From positions 1 to 5,580 of the forward strand of contig JAZQRT010000049.1 in assembly GCA_045629725.1 (NCBI GenBank): 5,580 bases of DNA. The letters run 5' to 3'. Below the pieces are notes generated by a model. That model worked only from the letters and a program-made list of their open reading frames with translations. It was not told where the DNA came from and did no database searches. Below, one piece after another: positions 1 to 5,412 of the stretch. The DNA comes from SIG714 sp045629725 (lineage in GTDB: Bacteria > Bacillota > Clostridia > Oscillospirales > CAG-272). Position numbers and translations under genes: made by a program. The first letter of the stretch is position 1, and each line of letters starts with the position of its first letter.

Positions 1-655
1 CAAGGAATTTATAAATAAAGAAAAATATACTTTTGAGGATCTTGTGAGGATAATGGAGCTGCTTCGCGCTCCCGACGGCTGTCCTTGGGACCGAGAGCAG
101 GACCACAAGAGCATAAGAAAGAATTTTATAGAGGAGACCTATGAGGTCTGCGAGGCGATAGATACCGAGGACAAGGAGCTTCTTTGCGAGGAGCTTGGGG
201 ACGTTCTTCTTCAGGTGGTATTTCATGCAAGAATATCCGAGGAGAACGGAGAATTTACGATGGACGAGGTCATAAAGGGCGTGTGTGAAAAGCTTGTGCA
301 CCGCCATCCCCATATCTTTTCCGACGTTGTGGCTGATACCTCCGAGGAGGTTTTAAAAAATTGGGAAGCCATCAAAAAGGAAGAAAAGGGAAGGCGCGAC
401 GTATCCGAGGTTCTTTCGGGGGTGTGCACGTCGCTTCCTGCCCTTATGAGAATGCAAAAGCTTGTAAAGAAATCAAGACAGAATTCCTATACGGGAGAGT
501 TTGTTTATCCCGAGGGAATGTCAGAGAATGAAATTAAGATAGGAAAGGAGCTCTTTGAGATCTGCCGCAAGGCTGATGAGCTCTCTGTGGATGCCGAGGA
601 GGTCTTGGAAAAAATCTCGGCGGAATATGTCAGAGCGGCAAAAAAGAGTGAATAA
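1..655 (+). CDS. mazG: MazG family nucleoside triphosphate pyrophosphohydrolase, 5' end outside window
   Basis: MazG enzymes hydrolyse (d)NTPs to the monophosphate and pyrophosphate in the cytoplasm, clearing non-canonical or excess nucleotides. The frame is open from base 2. A GTG at 44 could be taken as the start, but the residues encoded before it (KEFINKEKYTFEDL) look like the normal lead-in of this family, so I infer that the true start lies upstream of base 1. Visible signatures are PDGCPWDREQ near 70-100, then the metal-binding EETYE (131-145) and EELGD (188-202) of the first all-alpha MazG domain. A linker rich in Lys and Glu follows (WEAIKKEEKGRRD). The C-terminal domain is weak: it lacks a second EExxE/ExxD pair, though its last helices fit the family. 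In B. subtilis the homologue YabN carries a methylase domain in front of MazG; whether this gene does cannot be seen here. It directly precedes rqcP, as in B. subtilis. Family call is sure; start and full length are unknown. Confidence 0.93.
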   Translation, partial: KEFINKEKYTFEDLVRIMELLRAPDGCPWDREQDHKSIRKNFIEETYEVCEAIDTEDKELLCEELGDVLLQVVFHARISEENGEFTMDEVIKGVCEKLVHRHPHIFSDVVADTSEEVLKNWEAIKKEEKGRRDVSEVLSGVCTSLPALMRMQKLVKKSRQNSYTGEFVYPEGMSENEIKIGKELFEICRKADELSVDAEEVLEKISAEYVRAAKKSE

Positions 656-660
656 TACAC

Positions 661-906
661 GTGAGAATTGACAAATATTTAAAGGTATCCCGCCTTATCA
701 AGCGCAGAACGGTGGCAAATGATGCCTGTGATACGGAGCATATAAGCGTAAACGGACGCCCTGTAAAGGCCTCATATCAAGTCAAGGAGGGGGACGTTAT
801 CGAGATCGCCTTTGGAACGAGGGTTCTTAAGGTCAAGGTCCTTGACGTAAGAGAAAACGCAAACAAATCAAATGCGGGAGAAATGTACGAGGTAATTTCT
901 CAGTAA
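661..906 (+). CDS. rqcP: RqcP (YabO/HslR-type) S4-domain ribosome quality-control factor
   Basis: This 81-residue protein is almost entirely one S4 RNA-binding domain: MRIDKYLKVSRLIKRRT at residues 1-17, the HISVNGRPVKASYQVKEGD core at about 27-45, and a short beta-rich tail ending MYEVI. It closely resembles B. subtilis RqcP (YabO). That protein binds stalled 50S-peptidyl-tRNA complexes together with RqcH and supports C-terminal alanine tailing of incomplete chains. The basic residues R2, R15 and R16 are kept. The start is GTG, five bases after the mazG stop, with no strong ribosome binding site beyond AGAG inside the mazG end, so translational coupling to mazG is likely. Its position between mazG and yabP matches B. 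subtilis. The older name is Hsp15-like/HslR; size and context favour RqcP over a longer S4 protein. Confidence 0.92.
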   Translation: MRIDKYLKVSRLIKRRTVANDACDTEHISVNGRPVKASYQVKEGDVIEIAFGTRVLKVKVLDVRENANKSNAGEMYEVISQ

Positions 907-929
907 TTTTCAAGGAAGCGAATAAATAA

Positions 930-958
930 ACATAAAACCGTTGCCTCCGGCATAAATT
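930..958 (+). promoter_or_regulatory. Candidate sigma-E (sporulation) promoter upstream of yabP
   Basis: The only sizeable gap on the plus strand between genes (907-988) contains CATAAATT at 951-958, which matches six of seven fixed positions of the B. subtilis sigma-E -10 consensus (CATACAnT). ACATAAA lies at 930-936, exactly 14 bases upstream, and matches about four of seven positions of the -35 consensus (kmATATT). In B. subtilis, yabP and yabQ are transcribed by mother-cell sigma E, so a promoter of this type is expected here. The -35 is imperfect and the area is AT-rich, so this is inference rather than proof. Confidence 0.45.
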
Positions 959-988
959 GTCATAAAGACAGAATAATGGGGGAGCGGA

Positions 989-1279
989 ATGAATACGAAA
1001 ATAAACGGCGTGGATAATAAAAAAGACCACGAGATAATAATGAAGAACCGAGAGGAGCTTAGCATTACGGGAGTCAGTGACGTTACGAGCTTTGATGATG
1101 TTTTGGTGGAGCTTGTGACGGAAACGGGACTTATGAGTGTTGAGGGAGAGGGAATCCATATATCCCTGCTCGATACCGAAAACGGAAGGCTGACCCTTAC
1201 GGGAAAAATGTCGGGAGTATATTACAGCGATAAAATTCCCAAGCGCAAGACGGGACTTTTCGGAGCAAAGGAAAGATGA
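989..1279 (+). CDS. yabP: Sporulation protein YabP
   Basis: This 96-residue protein belongs to the YabP/YqfC family of small sporulation proteins. The family pattern is clear from about residue 20: NREELSITGV, then V-SFDD, a T-E-GLMSVEGEG stretch, and a closing GRLTLTGKMSGVYY near residues 65-79, giving a compact beta-rich fold. There is no signal peptide or membrane segment. In B. subtilis yabP is expressed under sigma E in the mother cell together with yabQ; the molecular role of YabP itself is poorly defined. The start at 989 follows GGGGGAG (978-984) at a short spacing of four bases. A candidate sigma-E promoter lies upstream at 930-958. The stop overlaps the yabQ start in an ATGA, so the two are probably translationally coupled. 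The family call is firm because both sequence and gene order agree. Confidence 0.92.
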   Translation: MNTKINGVDNKKDHEIIMKNREELSITGVSDVTSFDDVLVELVTETGLMSVEGEGIHISLLDTENGRLTLTGKMSGVYYSDKIPKRKTGLFGAKER

Positions 1280-1803
1280 GACCGACACTGACAGAGGCAG
1301 AAATCTTCAAAATGGTGCTGATATTCTTCCTTTCGGGAGCGATATTCGGAGCATTGTATGACCTTTTTACCGCTTTTCGGATATTCCGAGGAAGCGAGAA
1401 GCAGGGAAGAAAAGAAAGAGCGATAGATATATTACTGTGCTTTTTTGAGGATATACTGTTCTTTTTACTGATAAGTGCAGGGAACGTGGTGCTTTTTTCC
1501 GCCTATGGCGGAAGCAAGGTAAGGCTTGAGGGTATAGCTTCCGAGCTCATAGCCTTTGTGCTTTGGCATATGAGTGCGGGAAAACTGTCTGCGAGTCTTG
1601 CCCGAAAGGTCAAAAAAGCCCTGAAGCGGATGATGGGGGCAGTGTACGAAAAGACGGTGAAGCCCCTTGTGAGGAAGCTTGGGATAAGGGTGGAAAAAAT
1701 AAAATTCAAGAAAGAACGAAAAGCTGTAAGAAAATATTCGGCAGCGGCAAAGGCGGAGCTGAAGAAACGGCTCAGAGGGAACACTACAAGAGATCAAAGA
1801 TAA
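1276..1803 (+). CDS. yabQ: Spore cortex biosynthesis protein YabQ
   Basis: YabQ is a membrane protein of the sporulating mother cell, needed in B. subtilis for assembly of the spore cortex peptidoglycan. This 175-residue product shows the family's layout. An N-terminal hydrophobic helix at about residues 10-30 ends in the typical GALYDLFTAFRIFR. A second hydrophobic region at 50-77 contains FFEDILFFLLI, and a third, less hydrophobic one lies at about 84-100. The remaining third (about 103-175) is highly basic and rich in Lys, Arg and Ala, so it probably stays in the cytoplasm. The ATG at 1276 overlaps the yabP stop by four bases and is preceded by AAAGGA (1267-1272). divIC follows after 15 bases. 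Expression is probably driven by the candidate sigma-E promoter in front of yabP, besides read-through from mazG-rqcP. The call rests on the N-terminal motif, topology and position. Confidence 0.9.
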   Translation: MRPTLTEAEIFKMVLIFFLSGAIFGALYDLFTAFRIFRGSEKQGRKERAIDILLCFFEDILFFLLISAGNVVLFSAYGGSKVRLEGIASELIAFVLWHMSAGKLSASLARKVKKALKRMMGAVYEKTVKPLVRKLGIRVEKIKFKKERKAVRKYSAAAKAELKKRLRGNTTRDQR

Positions 1804-1805
1804 AC

Positions 1806-1811
1806 GGTGGA
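1806..1811 (+). promoter_or_regulatory. Ribosome binding site deciding the divIC start
   Basis: GGTGGA lies seven bases before the ATG at 1819, a normal spacing. A longer frame beginning at the GTG at 1807 would start inside this site and has only AT-rich sequence in front of it, so the ATG at 1819 is preferred. Confidence 0.6.
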
Positions 1812-1818
1812 TGTTATC

Positions 1819-2097
1819 ATGAAAAACAGAAGCAATATTTTTAAAACCATAGCGGTGCTGGTGCTCACTCTTGTTTGTATGTATCTGATCGTGACCTTGA
1901 ATTTCAAGGTCAATGAACAGAGACGGCAGATAGAGGAGCTGCGGGTGCTTCTTGAGGAGCAGCAGGAAAAGGTGGGCAAGCTGAGATACGAGCTGGACCG
2001 CCCCTTTGATGATGAATATGCAATAGAGATCGCGCGGGACAAACTCAATTATCATCTTCCCGGTGAGATAATTTATTATAACGGAAGAAGCGACTGA
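1819..2097 (+). CDS. divIC: DivIC/FtsB-type septum formation initiator
   Basis: This is a 92-residue bitopic membrane protein of the division machinery. DivIC forms a complex with FtsL and DivIB (FtsQ) that regulates septal peptidoglycan synthesis. The short N-terminus is basic and cytoplasmic. It is followed by one membrane helix at about residues 8-27, then a coiled coil at about 29-60 rich in Glu, Gln, Arg and Leu (NEQRRQIEELRVLLEEQQEK). The C-terminal DivIC/FtsB signature DDEYAIEIARDKLNYHLPGE spans 64-83. I chose the ATG at 1819 over the in-frame GTG at 1807 because GGTGGA sits seven bases in front of it; the difference is four residues. The place after yabQ is the same as in B. subtilis, although there yabR and spoIIE follow and here rluA does. 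The related FtsL would have the same topology; synteny and the C-terminal signature favour DivIC. Confidence 0.88.
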   Translation: MKNRSNIFKTIAVLVLTLVCMYLIVTLNFKVNEQRRQIEELRVLLEEQQEKVGKLRYELDRPFDDEYAIEIARDKLNYHLPGEIIYYNGRSD

Positions 2098-2099
2098 GG

Positions 2100-3011
2100 A
2101 TGGATATAATAATTGACAAGGAAAACAACGCAAGGACCGTAAAGCAGTATTTGTTCGGGGTTATGGGGCTTTCAAGAGCGCAGGTGACACATCTCAAGAA
2201 TATTGATGACGGCATAAGGCTGAACGGCGCCCATGTGACGGTAAGGCAGGTGCTTGCCGAGGGAGATGTCCTTTCTCTTTGCCTTGATGACCGCGCAGAG
2301 GAGGTAAACTCCGAAATCCTGCCCGTGAAGATGGAGCTTGAGATCGTGTATGAGGATGATTTTATATTGGTGGTAAATAAAGAGGGGAATATGCCCGTTC
2401 ACCCCTCCCACAATCATCACGACGATACCCTTGCAAACGGCATGGCGTATTATTTCAAGGAAAAGGGAATACCCTTTAATTTCAGAGCGGTAAACCGCCT
2501 TGACAGAGATACGAGCGGACTTGTTATCGTTGCCAAAAGCCGCAGAGGAGCGAATATTTTTGCGAAATTGATAGAATCAAGAAAAATAAAAAAAGGCTAC
2601 GTTGCCATTCTCGAGGGAACACTTCCCGAAAAAAGCGCAAGGATCACCACTTATATAAAAAGAGAGCAAGATAGCATAATAACAAGGTGTAACTGTGCCG
2701 AGGGTGAGGGCGGCGATATAGCCATAACGGACTATGAGGTGCAAGGAGAGTCGCAGGGGTATACGGTGGTCAAAGCCTATCCCATAACGGGCAGGACCCA
2801 TCAGTTAAGAGTCCATTTTTCGGGGCTTGGCTGTCCCTTGTTGGGTGACAGTCTTTACGGCAGAGCATCAAGTGAGATACCGCGTCATGCACTCCATGCC
2901 GAAGTGCTTGAATTTTGCCATCCCGTAAGCGGAGAAACGGTGTGTATAAGGGCACCGATCCCCGAGGATATGATAAGGATAATAAAGGAGAAAATAAAAA
3001 TTGAGCTTTAA
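2100..3011 (+). CDS. RluA family pseudouridine synthase with N-terminal S4 domain
   Basis: The enzyme converts specific uridines in rRNA or tRNA to pseudouridine. The 303-residue product has an S4 RNA-binding domain at about 13-60 (SRAQVTHLKN, then IRLNG) and the RluA catalytic domain from about 80. VVNKEGNMPVHPS at 91-103 is the usual first motif. The catalytic motif NRLDRDTSGL at 132-141 contains the predicted nucleophile D135. GRTHQLRVH at 231-239 and GCPLLGDSLYG at 244-254 complete the active site. The residue before RLD is Asn where His is usual in the textbook motif HRLD; the catalytic Asp and the rest are intact, so activity is expected. The target site cannot be assigned from sequence, so I give no symbol (RluD-like and YlyB/YjbO/YhcT types are alternatives). 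The ATG lies two bases after the divIC stop, and its 3' end overlaps the next gene by 11 bases. Confidence 0.93.
   Translation: MDIIIDKENNARTVKQYLFGVMGLSRAQVTHLKNIDDGIRLNGAHVTVRQVLAEGDVLSLCLDDRAEEVNSEILPVKMELEIVYEDDFILVVNKEGNMPVHPSHNHHDDTLANGMAYYFKEKGIPFNFRAVNRLDRDTSGLVIVAKSRRGANIFAKLIESRKIKKGYVAILEGTLPEKSARITTYIKREQDSIITRCNCAEGEGGDIAITDYEVQGESQGYTVVKAYPITGRTHQLRVHFSGLGCPLLGDSLYGRASSEIPRHALHAEVLEFCHPVSGETVCIRAPIPEDMIRIIKEKIKIEL
2984..2990 (+). promoter_or_regulatory. Ribosome binding site supporting a TTG start at 3001
   Basis: AAAGGAG, a near-perfect Shine-Dalgarno sequence inside the end of the pseudouridine synthase gene, lies ten bases before the TTG at 3001. It supports this rare start codon; the next in-frame ATG would remove most of the first membrane helix. 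Confidence 0.7.
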
Positions 3012-4152
3012 AAAAACGGCAGAAAAATTAAAAATATTTTTTAAAGACTGCGTGCCCGCGTGGGCGGCAGTTCTTTATATTATGGCCATTGTAAGCCTGT
3101 GCCTTTTGGTTATAATGGAATTCAGCGTTGGTTTTTCTGACTTTTTCAATGATAATATTGCCGCGTATTACAGAGCGGTAACTGCATGGATCTCGGGGAT
3201 CGTCGGATTTTCCATAGCGGAGCTTGTGATCTATATGCTCATTCCCATTTTTGTGTTTTTCTTTATAGCGGTCATACGGGCAACGAAAAAAGAGGAAGAT
3301 CGCAAGGCGGTAAGGCTTTTTGTGTCCGCCTTTGCAATCGTCAGCTTTTTTGCTACATCCTTTGTGTTTTCACATGCGGCAGGGTACCGCGGCTCAACTT
3401 TGGATCAGCGTCTTGAAATTGAAAAATCCAAGGTGTCAAGTGAGGAGCTTCGCCAAACGGCGGAATACCTGGCGGAAATGGTAAGCGAAAGCGCGAAGGA
3501 CGTTGATTTTATATACGGCTCCCACTCGGTCATGCCATATAGCTTTACAGAGCTTAACAGCAAGATAAATGAGGCGTATTCCAAGGTGGCAGAGGAATAT
3601 GACTTTATTTTGAATTTCAAAGCATCCATAAAGCCCGTTGTGGCGTCAGAGGTGCTTTCATATGCCCACATTTTGGGAATATATACCTATTATACAGGGG
3701 AATCCAACGTGAACGTCAATTTCCCCGATTTTACGCTTCCCTATACCTGCGCTCATGAGATGTCCCATCAAAGAGGATTTTCAAGAGAGGACGAGGCAAA
3801 TTTCATGGCGTATCTTGTGTGTATATCCTCGGATGATGCGTATATAAGATACAGCGGATACTATAATATGTACGAATACGTTATGAATGCCCTTTATTCT
3901 GTGGATAAAAAGGCGTATTCCGAGGTGTATTATTCTGTCAGCGATGAGGTCAGATGCGAGAGTCGGGCATACGGAGAGTTTTACGATAAGTACCGCGAAA
4001 ACACCGTGGCGGACATAAGCAATAAGGTGAATGACGGATATCTGCAGTCACAGGGGCAAAGCGAGGGCGTTAAAAGCTACGGGCTCGTTGTTGATCTGAT
4101 GGTTGCATATCATAAAAACGGAGATGGAAAAAATGAAGATAATCGTACCTAA
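3001..4152 (+). CDS. DUF3810-type membrane protein, putative HExxH zinc metallopeptidase
   Basis: The function is unknown; I recognise the family as DUF3810 from the conserved block around the HExxH motif. The 383-residue product has three strongly hydrophobic segments at about 19-43, 62-92 and 104-126. A soluble domain of about 250 residues follows, probably outside the membrane. In that domain a GIYTYYTGESNVN block (about 226-238) and LPYTCAHEMSHQRGF precede REDEANF. HEMSH at 252-256 is a classical zinc-binding HExxH, with E263 or E265 as possible third ligand; the metzincin pattern HExxHxxGxxH is not present, because position 262 is Arg. These features suggest a membrane-anchored zinc peptidase, but no substrate is known to me. 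TTG start with strong AAAGGAG ten bases upstream. It overlaps rluA by 11 bases and ispH by 20, so it is translated from the same message. The C-terminus is short and polar. Confidence 0.85.
   Translation: MSFKKTAEKLKIFFKDCVPAWAAVLYIMAIVSLCLLVIMEFSVGFSDFFNDNIAAYYRAVTAWISGIVGFSIAELVIYMLIPIFVFFFIAVIRATKKEEDRKAVRLFVSAFAIVSFFATSFVFSHAAGYRGSTLDQRLEIEKSKVSSEELRQTAEYLAEMVSESAKDVDFIYGSHSVMPYSFTELNSKINEAYSKVAEEYDFILNFKASIKPVVASEVLSYAHILGIYTYYTGESNVNVNFPDFTLPYTCAHEMSHQRGFSREDEANFMAYLVCISSDDAYIRYSGYYNMYEYVMNALYSVDKKAYSEVYYSVSDEVRCESRAYGEFYDKYRENTVADISNKVNDGYLQSQGQSEGVKSYGLVVDLMVAYHKNGDGKNEDNRT
4120..4123 (+). promoter_or_regulatory. Ribosome binding site deciding the ispH start
   Basis: GGAG lies nine bases before the ATG at 4133. 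The other in-frame ATG at 4124 would abut this site directly, and a TTG at 4103 has none, so translation most likely begins at 4133. Confidence 0.55.
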
Positions 4153-5002
4153 AACAAGTGGATTTTGCTACGGAGTTTCCCTTGCGGTGAAGGAAGCGGA
4201 AAATATAATTTCTTCGGGAAAGAGCCTTATAATGTACGGAGAGATCGTCCATAATCCCGACGTGGTAAAGGGTCTTGAATCAAAGGGCGGAAAAACCGTG
4301 GAGCTGCCCTCGGATATAAAAAAAGCGGATGAACGCTCCGATGCGGTTATCCTTATAAGAGCCCACGGAGTTTCAAGAAAAACAAAAAAAGAGCTTGAAG
4401 GGACGGGGCTTGAGGTAAGGGACAAGACCTGTCCAAAGGTAAAAAACGTCCACCGTATAGTGACAGAGGAAGAAGCCGAGGGCAGAAGCATTGTCATTGT
4501 AGGCAATCCCAGCCATCCCGAGGTTATCGGGATCCTCGGTCAGTGTGAGGGTGAGGCATTGGCGGTGGCAACGCCCGAACAGGCACAGGCACTTGAGCTT
4601 TCGGGAGAGGTGTCGGTGGTTGTGCAGACCACCTTCAACGGAATACTTTTCAAGGAGATCGAAAAGGTGATACTTGAAAAATATGGAAATGCAAGAATAT
4701 TCAATACGATGTGTCCTGCAACCAATATCCGTCAAAAGGAAATATCGGAGCTTTCCGAAAAGGCGGACGCGGTAGTTGTTCTCGGGGGCAAAAAAAGCTC
4801 CAATTCCTTGAAGCTTTGCGAGATCGCAGGAAGAAATACCAAATCGTTCCTTGTGGAAAATGTAGGAGAGATCGACCTTGAGGCGCTGAAGGGGAAGGAA
4901 TGTGTTGTTGTCTGCGGAGGCTCCTCCACACCCTATGAGCTTATAAACTCTGCCGCAGAGTACATAAAAGAGTATTTCGACGGAGAGATTGAGTATCTGT
5001 AA
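4133..5002 (+). CDS. ispH: 4-hydroxy-3-methylbut-2-enyl diphosphate reductase
   Basis: IspH (LytB) is the cytoplasmic iron-sulfur enzyme that reduces HMBPP to IPP and DMAPP, the last step of the MEP isoprenoid pathway. All family landmarks are present in this 289-residue protein. The three cluster-binding cysteines are C12 (in SGFCYGV), C100 (in DKTCPKV) and C194 (in NTMCPAT). The substrate-binding histidines are H40 (GEIVHNP), H78 (RAHGV) and H128 (NPSHPEV), followed by the catalytic E130. QTTFN lies near 165-169, SSN at 222-224 and the SSTP turn at 264-267. I start at ATG 4133, which gives the usual MKII...GFCYGV beginning and has GGAG nine bases upstream; an upstream ATG (4124) and TTG (4103) are less likely. 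It overlaps the DUF3810 gene by 20 bases. Some clostridial IspH proteins carry ribosomal S1 repeats at the C-terminus; this one stops at the normal IspH end and is followed by a terminator. Confidence 0.96.
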   Translation: MKIIVPKTSGFCYGVSLAVKEAENIISSGKSLIMYGEIVHNPDVVKGLESKGGKTVELPSDIKKADERSDAVILIRAHGVSRKTKKELEGTGLEVRDKTCPKVKNVHRIVTEEEAEGRSIVIVGNPSHPEVIGILGQCEGEALAVATPEQAQALELSGEVSVVVQTTFNGILFKEIEKVILEKYGNARIFNTMCPATNIRQKEISELSEKADAVVVLGGKKSSNSLKLCEIAGRNTKSFLVENVGEIDLEALKGKECVVVCGGSSTPYELINSAAEYIKEYFDGEIEYL

Positions 5003-5042
5003 TATTGCAAACGTTCCTCTGTTTGAAAATAATATGCAAAAC

Positions 5043-5080
5043 AAAAACCCGATGGCAGTTACCATCGGGCTTTTATTGTT
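5043..5080. terminator. Bidirectional rho-independent terminator between ispH and rpmA
   Basis: A perfect eight-base-pair stem (CCCGATGG at 5048-5055 with CCATCGGG at 5062-5069) encloses the six-base loop CAGTTA. On the plus strand it is followed by CTTTTATTGTTCTT; on the minus strand the opposite side gives TTTTTGTTTTG. It therefore can stop transcription of the ispH unit from the left and of the prp-rpmA unit from the right. The rest of the 97-base gap between the two stop codons shows nothing else. Confidence 0.88.
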
Positions 5081-5099
5081 CTTCGTGAGAAGATTCTAA

Positions 5100-5378
5100 T
5101 TAGTCATTGTAAACGCTAACGCGCTTTCTTCCGCCTGCAAAGTTTTCGAACTTAACTTTACCGTCTGTAAGAGCGAAAAGTGTGTCATCTGTTCCGCGGC
5201 CAACATTTACACCGGGATGGATGTGTGTTCCTCTCTGTCTTACAAGGATGTTTCCGGCGATAACTGACTGACCGTCAGCCTTCTTTACACCAAGACGCTT
5301 AGACTCACTGTCACGGCCGTTCTTTGTTGAACCAACACCTTTTTTGTGAGCAAAAAACTGTAATCCAAGTCTTAACAT
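5100..5378 (-). CDS. rpmA: Large ribosomal subunit protein bL27, with Prp-cleaved N-terminal extension
   Basis: L27 is a protein of the 50S subunit whose N-terminal tail reaches into the peptidyl-transferase centre. The 92-residue product has the complete signature: AHKKGVGSTKNGRDSESKRLG, then an ILVRQRGTHIHPGVNVGRG block, DDTLFAL and a KRVSVYND end. It begins MLRLGLQFF, the extension typical of Firmicutes and relatives. In Staphylococcus aureus this extension is removed by the cysteine protease Prp between FF and A, so the mature form here should begin AHKKG. The start is supported by GGAGG (5387-5391 on the plus strand) eight bases upstream. prp lies directly upstream with 34 bases between the two genes, as in other Firmicutes. 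It is transcribed convergently to ispH and ends at the shared terminator. Confidence 0.98.
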   Translation of the reverse strand: MLRLGLQFFAHKKGVGSTKNGRDSESKRLGVKKADGQSVIAGNILVRQRGTHIHPGVNVGRGTDDTLFALTDGKVKFENFAGGRKRVSVYND

Positions 5379-5412
5379 TTTCTATTCCTCCGTATTAGTT
5401 TGTTATGTGCAA

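Noticed and set aside
668..673. TTGACA resembling a -35 box at the start of rqcP (another lies at 2113-2118)
   Set aside because: Neither is followed by a -10-like hexamer at 16-18 bases; both encode residues of the proteins.
941..953. CCG...CGG inverted sequence in the rqcP-yabP gap as a possible terminator
   Set aside because: Only a three-base stem and no T tract; far too weak.
1807..1818. GTG start for divIC four codons upstream
   Set aside because: It overlaps the GGTGGA ribosome binding site that serves the ATG at 1819, and has no site of its own.
2105..2110. Perfect TATAAT just after the start codon of the pseudouridine synthase gene
   Set aside because: No -35 element at 16-18 bases upstream (2082-2087 reads CGGAAG) and no TG extension in the right place; it falls inside coding sequence for an Ile-rich start.
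1465..2133. Long open frame on the minus strand opposite yabQ and divIC
   Set aside because: It covers several well-supported plus-strand genes, has no recognisable protein features beyond composition, and no family match I can name; it is a shadow.
4103..4132. Longer IspH start at TTG 4103 or ATG 4124
   Set aside because: No usable ribosome binding site at a proper distance; family proteins begin at the MKII equivalent, which is the ATG at 4133.
4373..5065. Minus-strand open frame of 230 codons opposite ispH
   Set aside because: It is antisense to an unmistakable ispH with all catalytic residues, would start within the shared terminator region, and resembles no protein family.
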